This document shows positions 16,956-30,827 of a stretch of DNA of 54,128 bases, piece by piece; the stretch's first letter is position 1, and every line of letters starts with the position of its first letter. The notes beneath the pieces are model-generated. The model saw nothing but the letters and a program-made list of their open reading frames with translations. It ran no database searches and had not been told where the DNA came from. This stretch comes from an uncultured Collinsella sp. (GTDB taxonomy: Bacteria > Actinomycetota > Coriobacteriia > Coriobacteriales > Coriobacteriaceae). The stretch is taken from positions 1 to 54,128 of the forward strand of contig CAKURW010000006.1 in NCBI GenBank assembly GCA_934675795.1, given 5' to 3'. The position numbers were made by a program, and so were the translations under genes.

Positions 16956-17372
16956 TTACGCCTCGCGCTCGACCTCGCTCACGCACTCGTTCTTGATGGT
17001 GCCGACGAGCGACTGCAGCGCATCGACCACATGCGGGCGAATGTCTCCGCCAATGAGCACGAGCATGATGTCGTCGCCCACGGTAAGCTCGCCGCTCGCC
17101 AGCCACACGCGCACATAGCCGATACCCGGCATCGTGCGCGTCGCCTCGATAGCGGCCTGCACCTTTTCGGCATCGAAGCCAAACACCATGCCGCCCACCT
17201 TGTGGCCTGGCGCCACGCCATCGGTCTCGACTCCGCGCACTTCGGCCTTGGGCGTCGCGCGCACCACGCCGTTGTGTGTCAGGTACATCCCACAATCAGC
17301 CGCCGAAACATCGGCCTTGGCTTCGCGCAGCCAAGCATCAACCGAAGGCATCGATTTGCCGTTCTCAAGCAT
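16956..17372 (-). CDS. MoaE-like (molybdopterin synthase large subunit) protein, degenerate active site
   Basis: A 138-residue protein whose C-terminal half follows the MoaE pattern (MPGIGYVRVWLASGELTVGDD, then IRPHVVDALQSLVGTIK). In E. coli MoaE the active-site Lys pair lies in DYLK and FWKRE. Here the first Lys seems kept (TIK) but the second position reads CVSEVE, without a Lys. No moaD or other cofactor gene is nearby, so true molybdopterin synthase activity is doubtful. Two starts are possible: ATG 17372 (AGGAG 5 bases before) or ATG 17405 (GAGGAA at the sortase stop, 149 residues). Confidence 0.6.
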   Translation of the reverse strand: MLENGKSMPSVDAWLREAKADVSAADCGMYLTHNGVVRATPKAEVRGVETDGVAPGHKVGGMVFGFDAEKVQAAIEATRTMPGIGYVRVWLASGELTVGDDIMLVLIGGDIRPHVVDALQSLVGTIKNECVSEVEREA

Positions 17373-17408
17373 CATTTCTCCTTTCACCGTCATTGAGTAG
17401 CCCATAAT

Positions 17409-18407
17409 CTATTCCTCGACCGGCGTGAGCACCATGACGGCACGTGTGTTGCTCAGCGATAACGAACGACAGGTCACAAGCGTTACGACCTTGGTTGCCG
17501 AAGCGGCACGATCGATGGCATCGCTCGCCACGGCAGAGGCACCGTCGAGCATCTCGGACAGGTAGTTCTTGAGCCCGTCGTCGCCCTCAAAATTGGTCGT
17601 GCGCGCCTTGGCATACGTGTCCTCGACAACTTTGGTCGCCAGTGGTCGCAGTTTATACGTAGCATCCCGTGTGATGTAATACACGAACTCGATGCTATCG
17701 AACGTTGCCTGATCAGTGGTGTCCGAAATCACGTTGAACATCGACCCGTCATTCATGTGGTGGCCGTAGATCGTGGTCTGCTGATCCACCATGCCCGGCG
17801 CGGTGTCATTGCTATCCAGGAAAATGGCCCCGGATGCATTGGCCGTACCGTCGAACAGCGTGTTGAGGTATTTGGAGTTGTTGTTGGTCTGCACCACGGG
17901 ATAGTTGATGTTGGTTCCCGGCGCGTAAATCCAACCCACAACCTCGGGATTTGTCTGGGCAAGTGCATCGAAGTCGATAATCGGCACGCCGCTGGCGTCC
18001 TTATCGCTTACATATTGCTTCTCGATTTTCTGGTACGAATCGCTTGCCTGTTTATAGCCAATCTGAGCATTGATAAAGATAGCGGCGGCGGCGACAATCA
18101 GGCCGATGCCGATGATGATGAGCAGAATGGGAATAATGGAGCGGCGCTTTTTGCGCGGCGGCTCGGTGTAATCCGACGGCGCGGCATGCGATGAAGACCG
18201 GGGCGGCTTCTTAGCGTTGCTATAAGATGAAGGTCGATATGCGGCTGGCGCGTCCTGTCGACGATGCGTCGCCGGCGTCACGGGGCGCGGCGCGCGCGGC
18301 TGCTGAGGAGAGGATGTCCGACCCTGCTGTGCCGCATGGGCAGCACCCGGCTTCGACGGATCGGGAATCTGAGAAGCCTTGAATCGTTTTCCCTGATAGT
18401 CGGACAT
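17409..18407 (-). CDS. Class B-type sortase
   Basis: A cell-surface transpeptidase of 332 residues. A Pro/Ser/Arg-rich cytoplasmic N-terminus of about 100 residues precedes one membrane segment (IIPILLIIIGIGLIVAAAA) and the sortase barrel. The catalytic His is in TIYGHHMNDGSMF, the catalytic Cys in TLVTC, and the Arg in SNTRAVMVL. The SrtB-like stretch between them supports class B. It would attach proteins with a C-terminal sorting signal to peptidoglycan or polymerise pilins, but no substrate gene is beside it. ATG 18407 is chosen for AAGGAG; a longer frame to 18503 overlaps the purE end. Confidence 0.88.
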   Translation of the reverse strand: MSDYQGKRFKASQIPDPSKPGAAHAAQQGRTSSPQQPRAPRPVTPATHRRQDAPAAYRPSSYSNAKKPPRSSSHAAPSDYTEPPRKKRRSIIPILLIIIGIGLIVAAAAIFINAQIGYKQASDSYQKIEKQYVSDKDASGVPIIDFDALAQTNPEVVGWIYAPGTNINYPVVQTNNNSKYLNTLFDGTANASGAIFLDSNDTAPGMVDQQTTIYGHHMNDGSMFNVISDTTDQATFDSIEFVYYITRDATYKLRPLATKVVEDTYAKARTTNFEGDDGLKNYLSEMLDGASAVASDAIDRAASATKVVTLVTCRSLSLSNTRAVMVLTPVEE

Positions 18408-18442
18408 GGCTCTCCTTATACTGCGGTGAAACGGCGGAACGC

Positions 18443-18907
18443 CTAGGCGTCGGCCATCTCCTGCTTCATCTTCTCGATAACCTTGCGGTACTCGGGGTCG
18501 CATGCGCCCAAGATCTGCGTGGCATAGATGGCGGCGTTCTTGGCGCCGTTGATGGCAACGCAGGCCACGGGTACGCCCGAAGGCATCTGCACCATCGACA
18601 GCAGCGAATCCATACCGCCCAGGTCACTCGTCTTCATAGGCACACCGATAACCGGCAGCGGCGTAAAGGCAGCCACGACACCACCCAGGTGAGCGGCCTT
18701 GCCGGCGGCGGCGATAATCACTTTGATACCGCGATCGGCAGCGGTCGAAGCCCACTCGTGGACCTTCGCCGGCGTGCGATGTGCGCTCGCAATGACGAGC
18801 TCATAGGGCACACCGAGCGCCTCGAGCTCGGCGGTGCAGCCTTCCATAACGCCCAGATCGGACTTGGAGCCCATGATGATCCCGACAACCGGCTTCTGAC
18901 CTGCCAT
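18443..18907 (-). CDS. purE: 5-(carboxyamino)imidazole ribonucleotide mutase
   Basis: Converts N5-CAIR to CAIR, the sixth purine step. The 154-residue class I PurE has IIMGSKSDLGVMEG at its N-terminus, SAHRTP with the catalytic His, and the GMDSLLSMVQMPSGVPVA region. ATG 18907 lies 9 bases after AGGAGG; an in-frame TTG at 18913 is only 3 bases away and is rejected. A partner purK is not visible here. It is followed by the sortase gene on the same strand 35 bases on. Confidence 0.95.
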   Translation of the reverse strand: MAGQKPVVGIIMGSKSDLGVMEGCTAELEALGVPYELVIASAHRTPAKVHEWASTAADRGIKVIIAAAGKAAHLGGVVAAFTPLPVIGVPMKTSDLGGMDSLLSMVQMPSGVPVACVAINGAKNAAIYATQILGACDPEYRKVIEKMKQEMADA

Positions 18908-19344
18908 AAACAAAGACCTCCTGTTGAGAGCGGCGACGCGGCGGATCCGCGACCCTTAACTACTGAGAGTAGTATAGCTGCTCCCGTCCCTGCGGTCTGC
19001 GGGTGCCCCGCGTCGGGCTGGGTTTTTATCTTCGCTCCCCTTGCTTCGCAAAGTCGCTCAGACAATAAACCCAGCCCGCCGCGGGGCACCCGGGGACCTA
19101 CCGGGGATTGCCATGACGTACGTTGGCTGAAATATTAACGTGGAATCCGCCGTTCGAACGAACGGCGGATCCCACACTCACTTTTTATTCAGCCCTAGTC
19201 ATCGCGCAAAGCCCCTTCGGCAGCACACGGTGCAACCGAGTCACCGCAGGCCGGGGCGGGAGGCGGACCTTTCTCTCGGAAAACTTCGCGAAGCCCAGTT
19301 TCCGAGAAAAAGTGTCCGGCTGCCGCCCCGGCCGGCCAGGTCAA
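18908..19344. repeat. Intergenic region with three large hairpins
   Basis: This 437-base gap between carB and purE has no gene. It contains a 26-bp hairpin with one mismatch (19000-19025 with 19067-19092), a 12-bp palindrome with an AA centre (19145-19170) and a long imperfect hairpin (19249-19333). The last begins 12 bases beyond the carB stop and may end its transcript. Confidence 0.8.
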
Positions 19345-22659
<3,315 letters not shown>

Positions 22660-22660
22660 A

Positions 22661-24100
22661 TTAGTTCTCCTCGGTCTCAGCGGTCTCGGACTCAGCAAAG
22701 TTCCAGCCGGCAAGGCGGTCCTTCGCGGTGTCGATGTCCAGGTAGCTCTCCTCGCCGTCCATGAGTCGCGTAAAGGCGGTAAAGAGATAGTGGGCATCGG
22801 TGGGGCCAGGCGAGGCCTCGGGGTGGTACTGGACCGAGAAGCACGGGGCGTCGAGCAGCTGGATGCCCTCGGCGGTGCCGTCGTTAAGGTTCACATGTGT
22901 CAGGCGAATGCGGCCAAAGCGCTCGTTCATCACGACCGGCGCGATTCCGCGGCGCACCCAGACGCGCAGATCGCCATCGGCCGCATGCTCGGTCTCGCCG
23001 CCGGAAAGCTCGGGGACAAGCTTGCCCAAGCTGGGGAACAGCAGGCCAAAGCCATGGTTTTGCGCGGTGATCTCAACGCGACGGCTTACCAGGTTCATGA
23101 CCGGCTGGTTGCCACCGCGGTGACCGAACTTAAGCTTTTCCATCTGGGCGCCGCAGGCCAGGCTGATCATCTGGTGACCAAGACAAATACCAAAGACCGG
23201 CACCTTGCCGATCAGCTGCTGCACCTGCTCGTAGGTCTCCACCACGGCGTCGGGGTCGCCGGGGCCGTTGGACAAAAAGACGCCATCGGGATTCATGTCG
23301 AGCACCTGCTGAGCTGGCGTATCCCACGGCACGACGGTAAGATCGCAGCCGGCACGCACCAGGCCCTCCAGAATGCCGCGCTTCACACCGCAGTCGTAGG
23401 CGACCACTTTGTGACGGGCAGGAGCGGCAGCCGTAAGCGCAAAGTCATGCGTGGCAGGCAGGTCGACGGCGGCAAAGGCGTGGGGCTCAGGGCAGCTCAC
23501 GGTCTTGACCAGGTTCTCGCCTACCAGCGTGGGCGCTGCGGTCAGACGCTCGGCAAGCTCGTCGACGTCGAAGATCTCGGTCGAAATAATGCCCATCTTG
23601 GAACCATTGTCGCGCAGGTGGCGCACCAGGGCGCGAGTGTCGACACCCTCGATAGCGACGATGCCGTGAGCGCGCAGGTACTCCGGCACGCTGACGGCCG
23701 AGCGCCAGTTAGAAGGCGTGGCGCACATGTCGCGAACGATCATGCCGCGCATAGCCGGAGCGCTCGCAGGGCGCACGGCGTCGCCGGGGAAGGCCGACTG
23801 GACATCGGTCTCGTCGATACCGTAGTTGCCGATCTGCGGATAGGTCATGGTTACGATTTGGCCGGCATAACTCGGGTCGGTCATGACCTCAAAGTAGCCC
23901 TCGAGCGAGGTGTTGAAGCAGACTTCGCCGGTCGCGGTGCCCTCGGCGCCGCATGCACGTCCATAAAAAATGGTCCCATCCTCAAGATACAGGATGCAGG
24001 GACCGCAGGTGCCCTTGCTGGTTTTGGCCAGCATACGCTGGCAAAGCTCGCTGGGCGCGAAGGTGCGGGCGGCAGCGCCCGCGGTATGGTTGTTCGCCAT
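22661..24100 (-). CDS. carA: Carbamoyl-phosphate synthase small subunit (glutaminase)
   Basis: Hydrolyses glutamine and channels ammonia to CarB. It has 479 residues, against about 380 in E. coli. The class I amidotransferase domain shows [11 protein letters not shown] (nucleophile Cys) and HPEASPGP (His/Glu). The additional length includes an N-terminal stretch of about 30 residues and a longer C-terminus after the amidotransferase domain ([28 protein letters not shown], split: the tail is acidic). The start at 24100 follows GAAGGAG. Confidence 0.95.
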   Translation of the reverse strand: MANNHTAGAAARTFAPSELCQRMLAKTSKGTCGPCILYLEDGTIFYGRACGAEGTATGEVCFNTSLEGYFEVMTDPSYAGQIVTMTYPQIGNYGIDETDVQSAFPGDAVRPASAPAMRGMIVRDMCATPSNWRSAVSVPEYLRAHGIVAIEGVDTRALVRHLRDNGSKMGIISTEIFDVDELAERLTAAPTLVGENLVKTVSCPEPHAFAAVDLPATHDFALTAAAPARHKVVAYDCGVKRGILEGLVRAGCDLTVVPWDTPAQQVLDMNPDGVFLSNGPGDPDAVVETYEQVQQLIGKVPVFGICLGHQMISLACGAQMEKLKFGHRGGNQPVMNLVSRRVEITAQNHGFGLLFPSLGKLVPELSGGETEHAADGDLRVWVRRGIAPVVMNERFGRIRLTHVNLNDGTAEGIQLLDAPCFSVQYHPEASPGPTDAHYLFTAFTRLMDGEESYLDIDTAKDRLAGWNFAESETAETEEN

Positions 24101-24260
24101 AATTCTCCTTCCCGGTCTCACAGGACCGGCTTAAAGGTGTGTAGTTAGGCCTCGCGGTATTGTAACCGCAAGCATGCCTCATGGCGTTAATTTCATCGAA
24201 ATGTTTACGAAATGATAATTATGACTTTCTATGCATAATGTTTTTTAATCCCCGTCCCAG

Positions 24261-24300
24261 AAAAATCATCCCGCGGGGCTTGTGGCTCACGCGGGATGAT
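24261..24300 (-). terminator. Intrinsic terminator of the following gene
   Basis: On the minus strand, an 11-bp stem ATCATCCCGCG/CGCGGGATGAT is followed by TTTT. It sits 7 bases after the stop of the gene at 24307. Confidence 0.8.
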
Positions 24301-24306
24301 GGCGTC

Positions 24307-25272
24307 TTATTTTTTCTTGTCCTGCTCCAGCAGTTCGGACGGTGTGCGATCGGGCTTGCCGCCGCGGAAAATCTCGCGGCCATGCAGACGATGTTCCAGG
24401 TCACGTTCGTCCTTTTCCTCGTCAATCTTGGTCTGGCTCACCACCGGGTCCTCAATCAACGACGACACCGAGTTCACCTGCTTCTGAATGCGCTCGGCGA
24501 TGGTGTCATCCATACTCACGATGCGCATCTTCCAGTCGATATTCGTGGCGTTGGATGAGCTCTTGGTCCACACGAACGTCAGGATGGCGCTCTGGTGGCC
24601 GTGGGCGGGAAACATGCCAAAGAAGGAATCGTGCTGAATGTTGCTATCCTCGTCGATATAGGCGTGAACGTTATACACCACGCGGTCGATCTTATCGTTG
24701 AGCAACGCGTTGGTCGCAAGCGCCGCGGCCTGAATCTGCCCGTTGGACAGCAGCTCGAGCTCGTTGGCAGACGATGTGTCCAACACCGTCACCTCGACCG
24801 TGCCCGTGCGTTCATCGGCTTCATCGACGGTAAAGTCGAGCGGGAACTGCGTAAAGCCGTTGCCCCATTCAAGTCCACCCTTGAGCGCGGTCGAAACGGT
24901 ATCGACCGAAACGCTCTCGGACAGGTTGGCGGTATTCAGACGGCGCATCACGCCGTAGCCGATCTGCATGCCCACGATCAGCACCAAAATACCGATGACC
25001 ACGGCCATCGCGGTCTTCGTAATGGTATGGCTCACCTGCGAGCCCGAAGGATCGTCCTCGGACAGCGGGTCGATATGTTTTGCCTGGCTCGCGCGGTCCT
25101 CGCTGCGCAGCTGCGCTAGCGCCGCTTTGTCACCGCGCTTGGCCGCGGCCTCCTTCTCACGCATGCGCTCAGTTCGCTTTTTGGCAAGCGTCGGATCCAA
25201 GACGCCGGATGCATCGATTTCGGAGAATAACTCCGTCACTTCTTCCGGAGTCAAAGGGTTCTTGTCAGCCAT
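24307..25272 (-). CDS. Unknown single-span membrane protein
   Basis: I do not recognise a family. The 321 residues comprise a charged cytoplasmic N-terminus (about 1-82) with helical Lys/Glu/Arg stretches (KKRTERMREKEAAAKRG), one membrane helix (about 86-108) and an outside domain of mixed sheet/helix character. The C-terminal 60 residues are again strongly charged (EEKDERDLEHRLHGREI). AGGAAG precedes the ATG. It lies between carA and an ABC exporter gene on the same strand. Confidence 0.7.
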   Translation of the reverse strand: MADKNPLTPEEVTELFSEIDASGVLDPTLAKKRTERMREKEAAAKRGDKAALAQLRSEDRASQAKHIDPLSEDDPSGSQVSHTITKTAMAVVIGILVLIVGMQIGYGVMRRLNTANLSESVSVDTVSTALKGGLEWGNGFTQFPLDFTVDEADERTGTVEVTVLDTSSANELELLSNGQIQAAALATNALLNDKIDRVVYNVHAYIDEDSNIQHDSFFGMFPAHGHQSAILTFVWTKSSSNATNIDWKMRIVSMDDTIAERIQKQVNSVSSLIEDPVVSQTKIDEEKDERDLEHRLHGREIFRGGKPDRTPSELLEQDKKK

Positions 25273-25291
25273 AAACTTCCTGTCATATCAA

Positions 25292-27061
25292 TCAGTCGAG
25301 CTCGTGCGCACGCGCACCTTCGAACTGCATTCGATAGTAACGGGCATAGGTGCCGCCACGGGCGAGAAGCTCCTCGTGCGTGCCACGCTCCACAACGCGA
25401 CCATGCTCAACGGTCGCAATCTCATCGGCATGCTTAATGGTAGAAAGGCGGTGGGCGATGATAATCGTGGTGCGGCCGCGTGCCAGCTCTTCGAGCGACG
25501 CCTGCACCGCCTCCTCGCTCTCGTTATCCAAAGCACTCGTCGCCTCGTCCAAAATCAGGATCTTGGGGTTCTTGAGAAACACGCGCGCGATGGCAACGCG
25601 CTGCTTCTGTCCGCCCGAAAGACGGCTGCCGCGCTCGCCCACGACCGTGTCATAGCCCTGCGGCAGCGACTCAATGAAGGCATCGATATTGGCGCGGCGG
25701 GCGGCCTCGGCAACCTCTTCCGCCGTGGCGCCTGGCTTGCCGTAGGCGATGTTCTCGCCAATCGTACCGTCAAACAGATAGACATCCTGCTGCACCAGGC
25801 CAATGGCGCGGCGCAGACTCTGTTGCGTCACGTCGCGCACGTCCTGGCCGTCGATGCTGACGGATCCGTCCGCCACGTCGTAAAAGCGCGGCAGCAGTGA
25901 ACAAGTCGTAGACTTGCCACCGCCCGAGGGGCCGACCAGGGCAATAGTCTGGCCGGGCTTGATGGACAGATTCATGTGGTCGATCACGGGACGAGCTTCT
26001 TCGCCGCTGCTCAGCTCAACATCCTCGTAGCTAAAGCACACGTCGCGATATTCAACCGCGCCAGCCGTCACCTGCAGGTCCGCGGCATCCGGCTTATCCT
26101 GGATATCCGGGGCGGTCGAAAGCACCTCGTCCATGCGTTTAAAGCCGGCGATGGCCTTCTGATACGTTTCGGCCGAATTGACGAGCGTCTCGAGCGGCGT
26201 GCAGAACAGCGAAATATAGAGCGCGAAGGTCGCCATATCGACCGCCTGCAGCTGTCCCTGGGCGACCAGCCAACCACCCAGCAGTACCACGATCACGTAC
26301 AACACGCCCGAGAGCAGGCCATACGTCGCAGTGTAGACGCCCATGGCGTGATACATATTCTCCTTGGACGAAAGATAGCGGTCATTAGAGGCGCGGAACT
26401 TGGAGCGCTCAGCCTCCTCGTTCGCAAAACTCTTGACCACGCGCATGCCTGCCAGCGAATCCTGCAGCTGAGCATTAATACCGCTGATCTTTTTGCGGTT
26501 GTCGCTGAAGACCTCGCGCATGCGCATGTTCTGCCAAAACATGATGACCGCAAACACCGCCGTCACCACGGCCATAGCAAGCGCCAGCACCGGGGCAATA
26601 GCAAAGAGGATCACAAACGAGCCGACGATCTCGATGCCGCAGATGATAATCCACTCGGGCACGTGGTGTGCCGCCTCGCAGATATCGAACAGGTCGTTGA
26701 CCACGCGGCTCATCATGTCACCCGAGCTGTTGCGATCGAAGTACGCAAAGCTAAAGCGCTCGTACTGATCGAACAGGTCCTCGCGCATCTTGGACTCCAT
26801 GCGCGCGCCCATCACGTGGCCCCAGTAACTCACAAAGTAGCGACAGGCGCAACGGATGGCATACATCAGTACCAGGCCAACCGCGATCATGCCGAGTGCC
26901 TGCATAATAGCAGCCTGACCCTGGGTAAAGAGCCCGCCGGTCAGATTGCGCAGAATGATAGGAAACGCCAGGTCAATGGCGGCAAGCACCAGGGCACAAA
27001 CAGTATCGGCAACAAAAAGCCCCATCTGGGGCTTGTAATACGAAAGAAACCTCTTAAACAT
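25292..27061 (-). CDS. ABC transporter, fused membrane and ATPase domains (exporter type)
   Basis: A 589-residue half-transporter that would act as a homodimer. Residues 1-310 form the six-helix transmembrane domain. The ATPase has Walker A GPSGGGKST, the signature RLSGGQKQRVAIARV, Walker B ILILDEATSALD and the H-loop IIAHRLST. It resembles MsbA/LmrA-type exporters of lipids or drugs; the substrate is unknown. The ATG at 27061 follows GAGGACTGC. The frame upstream to 27379 runs through a structured repeat and is not used. Confidence 0.92.
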   Translation of the reverse strand: MFKRFLSYYKPQMGLFVADTVCALVLAAIDLAFPIILRNLTGGLFTQGQAAIMQALGMIAVGLVLMYAIRCACRYFVSYWGHVMGARMESKMREDLFDQYERFSFAYFDRNSSGDMMSRVVNDLFDICEAAHHVPEWIIICGIEIVGSFVILFAIAPVLALAMAVVTAVFAVIMFWQNMRMREVFSDNRKKISGINAQLQDSLAGMRVVKSFANEEAERSKFRASNDRYLSSKENMYHAMGVYTATYGLLSGVLYVIVVLLGGWLVAQGQLQAVDMATFALYISLFCTPLETLVNSAETYQKAIAGFKRMDEVLSTAPDIQDKPDAADLQVTAGAVEYRDVCFSYEDVELSSGEEARPVIDHMNLSIKPGQTIALVGPSGGGKSTTCSLLPRFYDVADGSVSIDGQDVRDVTQQSLRRAIGLVQQDVYLFDGTIGENIAYGKPGATAEEVAEAARRANIDAFIESLPQGYDTVVGERGSRLSGGQKQRVAIARVFLKNPKILILDEATSALDNESEEAVQASLEELARGRTTIIIAHRLSTIKHADEIATVEHGRVVERGTHEELLARGGTYARYYRMQFEGARAHELD

Positions 27062-27308
27062 GCAGTCCTCGGAGAGAAATAAATAGTGTGAGAAATCCGT
27101 TTGAACCGGTCGGGCTGAAAATAAAGCATTCAAACAAGCATAACGCCGATGTTCTGGCAGCGTCAGCGAAAACGTCCCTAAGCGAGCAAGGCGCCTTGAA
27201 AGAGGAGCGACGCGCACTTCGGTACGCGAGCGACGATTGAAAGGCGGATTGCCGCTTAGGGGCGTTTGCAGCGTCGACTCGTTACGCGGTTTGGTAAAAC
27301 CGCGTAAC
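27062..27308. repeat. Gap with long UUCG-capped hairpin and Nudix terminator
   Basis: Bases 27170-27267 fold into a nearly complete 98-base hairpin: the outer 15-bp stem pairs 27170-27184 with 27253-27267, and the apex is CGCG-AC-TTCG-GT-CGCG. The Nudix gene terminator (27281-27308) lies just beyond. No gene is seen. Confidence 0.7.
27281..27308 (-). terminator. Hairpin at the end of the Nudix gene
   Basis: A 12-bp perfect stem GTTACGCGGTTT/AAACCGCGTAAC with a 4-base loop, directly after the Nudix stop codon. There is no clear T run. Confidence 0.5.
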
Positions 27309-28004
27309 CTAGAGCTCGGCTCCGCCCAACCTATGCGCGATGCTATCGCAGGCCAAGGCGCCCACGACGGTCTTGGCATCTTCGATCTTGCCGTCGAGCA
27401 CGGCGTCGATCAGCTCGTGCAGCGGCACCAGATCCACGTTGACAAACTCGTCATCATCGGGGTTGGGCGCATCAAACTCGAGCTTGGTAGCCAAGTAAAT
27501 GTGAATGATCTCGTCGCAAAAACCGCAGGACGTGACAATCGACGTCAAAAAGCGAATGCGACCAGCCCTAAAGCCTGTCTCCTCATGCAGTTCGCGCTTG
27601 GCGCAATCGAGCGGGTCCTCGCCTGGATCGAGCTTGCCGGCGGGAATCTCGACCGTCACGCGGTCGATGGCGGTGCGGTACTGACGCACCAGTACGATCT
27701 TGCCGCTCTCGGTAAGCGCCACAACGGCCGCCGCGCCCGGATGGCGAACGATATCGCGGGCGCTGCGGTGACCGTTGGGCAGCTCAACTTCAAGACGGTG
27801 GACGTCGAGGATCTTGCCCTTCCAGGCGCACTCCTCCGAAAGAATCTTCTCGTGCAGCTCGGTATCGTGCGGGTCGTCGTCGCCCAGCACCAGCGCCGGC
27901 TCGTCAGCGACCTCGCCACCAGGCTCGCCCTCGGCGTGCCCATATATGCGGCTATCTTCCTCGACGATCTGCGCATCCACGAGCTCTTCGTTCTTCTCGT
28001 CCAT
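27309..28004 (-). CDS. Nudix hydrolase, ADP-ribose pyrophosphatase-like
   Basis: A 231-residue hydrolase with a perfect Nudix box (GKLDPGEDPLDCAKREL then HEETGF), which binds the metal and the diphosphate. The surrounding fold resembles ADP-ribose pyrophosphatase (NudF). About 60 acidic N-terminal residues precede the core. ATG 28004 is 9 bases after AGAGGG; an ATG at 28013 sits directly on that site and is less likely. It lies 21 bases after purD and is probably co-transcribed with it. Confidence 0.88.
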   Translation of the reverse strand: MDEKNEELVDAQIVEEDSRIYGHAEGEPGGEVADEPALVLGDDDPHDTELHEKILSEECAWKGKILDVHRLEVELPNGHRSARDIVRHPGAAAVVALTESGKIVLVRQYRTAIDRVTVEIPAGKLDPGEDPLDCAKRELHEETGFRAGRIRFLTSIVTSCGFCDEIIHIYLATKLEFDAPNPDDDEFVNVDLVPLHELIDAVLDGKIEDAKTVVGALACDSIAHRLGGAEL

Positions 28005-28025
28005 CCGTCTCATCCCTCTCGGACT

Positions 28026-29330
28026 TTAGGCATCCCAGGCGTCACGGCCACGCAGCGCGCGCAGACCGATGTCATGACGCTGAGTCTTGCCCTCAAAATC
28101 AATCTTCTCGCAGGCCTCGTAGGCAAGGTTGCGGGCGTTCTCGAACATGTCGCCCAGCGCGGTCACGGCAAGCACACGGCCGCCGTTGGTCACAAGCTGG
28201 CCATCCACCACGGCGGTGCCGGCATGATACACGGTCACGTTCTCCATGGCCTCGGCGTCGGCGATACCGGTGATGACTTTGCCCTTCTCGTAGCTGCCGG
28301 GGTAGCCCGCGCTCGTCAGGACAACAGCCACGGCCCACTCGTCGCGCCAATCGAGCTCAATCTGATCAAGCTCGCAGTTGGCGCAGGCGAGCATAACCTC
28401 GACCAGGTCGTTCTTGAGGCGCGGCAGCACGACCTGCGTCTCGGGGTCGCCGAAACGGGCGTTGAACTCCAGCACCTTGGGGCCGGCAGGGGTGAGCATA
28501 AAGCCGCCATACAGGCAGCCGCGGTAGTCGATGCCCTCGTCAGCGAGCTCGGCCACGGTCTGCTCCATGACCTTCACCATCGTGGCGTGCTCCTCGTCGG
28601 TCACGATGGGTACCGGGCTGTAGACGCCCATGCCACCGGTGTTGGGGCCAAGGTCGCCCTCGAGCGCGCGCTTGTGGTCCTGCGAGGTGGCCATGGGGCG
28701 CACGGTCTTGCCGTCGGTAAAGGCCAGCAGCGAGCACTCGGGGCCGGTCAGCATTTCCTCAATGACAACGGTGTTGCCGGCATCGCCAAAGGTGCCGCCA
28801 AAGCACTCGCGCACGGCCTCCTCGGCCTGCGCAAGCTCAGTCGCCACGATAACGCCCTTGCCTGCGGCCAGGCCGTCAGCCTTCACGACCAGCGGGGCAC
28901 CCTGCTCGCGCACATAGGCGAGAGCCGAAGCCTCGTCAGTAAATGAGCCGTAGGCGGCCGTCGGAATGCCGGCACGCTCCATGAGCTGCTTGGAGAACAG
29001 CTTGGAACCCTCCATCTGGGCGCCCTCGGCACCCGGGCCAAAGCAGGGAATGCCCGCCGCGCGCACGGCATCGGCAACGCCCGCCACGAGCGGAGCCTCG
29101 GGGCCAATCACCACGAGTCCGCATCCGTGGCTCTGGGCAAACGCCGCCACGGCCGCAGGATCGCAATCGTCGAGAACCACGTTCTCGCCGCAGCTCGCGG
29201 TGCCGCCGTTACCCGGCGCAATGTAGAGCTTGCCGGCGCGCGGTGATGCTGCGAGCTTAGCCGCCAGAGCATGCTCGCGGCCGCCGCTGCCCAACAACAG
29301 GATGTCGATGGTTTGAGTGTCCGCCTTCAA
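28026..29330 (-). CDS. purD: Phosphoribosylamine-glycine ligase (GARS), TTG start
   Basis: Second purine step, an ATP-grasp ligase. The protein is 434 residues, the usual length. It starts [20 protein letters not shown], and the [10 protein letters not shown] motif is the family N-terminus. I place the start at a TTG (29328-29330) because AGGAGG (29336-29341) lies exactly 5 bases upstream. The ATG 18 codons further up, at 29384, has no ribosome site. The core shows [36 protein letters not shown] and [13 protein letters not shown]. Confidence 0.95.
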   Translation of the reverse strand: MKADTQTIDILLLGSGGREHALAAKLAASPRAGKLYIAPGNGGTASCGENVVLDDCDPAAVAAFAQSHGCGLVVIGPEAPLVAGVADAVRAAGIPCFGPGAEGAQMEGSKLFSKQLMERAGIPTAAYGSFTDEASALAYVREQGAPLVVKADGLAAGKGVIVATELAQAEEAVRECFGGTFGDAGNTVVIEEMLTGPECSLLAFTDGKTVRPMATSQDHKRALEGDLGPNTGGMGVYSPVPIVTDEEHATMVKVMEQTVAELADEGIDYRGCLYGGFMLTPAGPKVLEFNARFGDPETQVVLPRLKNDLVEVMLACANCELDQIELDWRDEWAVAVVLTSAGYPGSYEKGKVITGIADAEAMENVTVYHAGTAVVDGQLVTNGGRVLAVTALGDMFENARNLAYEACEKIDFEGKTQRHDIGLRALRGRDAWDA

Positions 29331-29384
29331 GGGTGCCTCCTCTATGGATGAACGGCCCGCTCCGCGCGAGCCCTTTGCAAGCAA

Positions 29385-29426
29385 ATATACCCCTCGGCCG
29401 CCCGTCCGGGCTGCAAAGGGGTATAT
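29385..29426. terminator. Hairpin between purA and purD
   Basis: ATATACCCCT pairs with AGGGGTATAT, with an inner GCCCG/CGGGC stem. It begins 22 bases after the purA stop. There is no long T run, so termination may be partial. Confidence 0.5.
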
Positions 29427-29447
29427 CGCAATAACCGTATAAACCGA

Positions 29448-30743
<1,296 letters not shown>

Positions 30744-30827
30744 TTACATTCATGGACTGTCTACGCGCCACGCCGGCACGCAGAAGCACAAAACATTCCC
30801 AGTATACCCGTGCAACGGGCGCCTGTC

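Noticed and set aside
22660..22797. A 46-residue N-terminal extension of CarB
   Set aside because: It lies inside the carA 3' end. The ATG at 22659, with the ribosome site in the carA tail, matches the family N-terminus.
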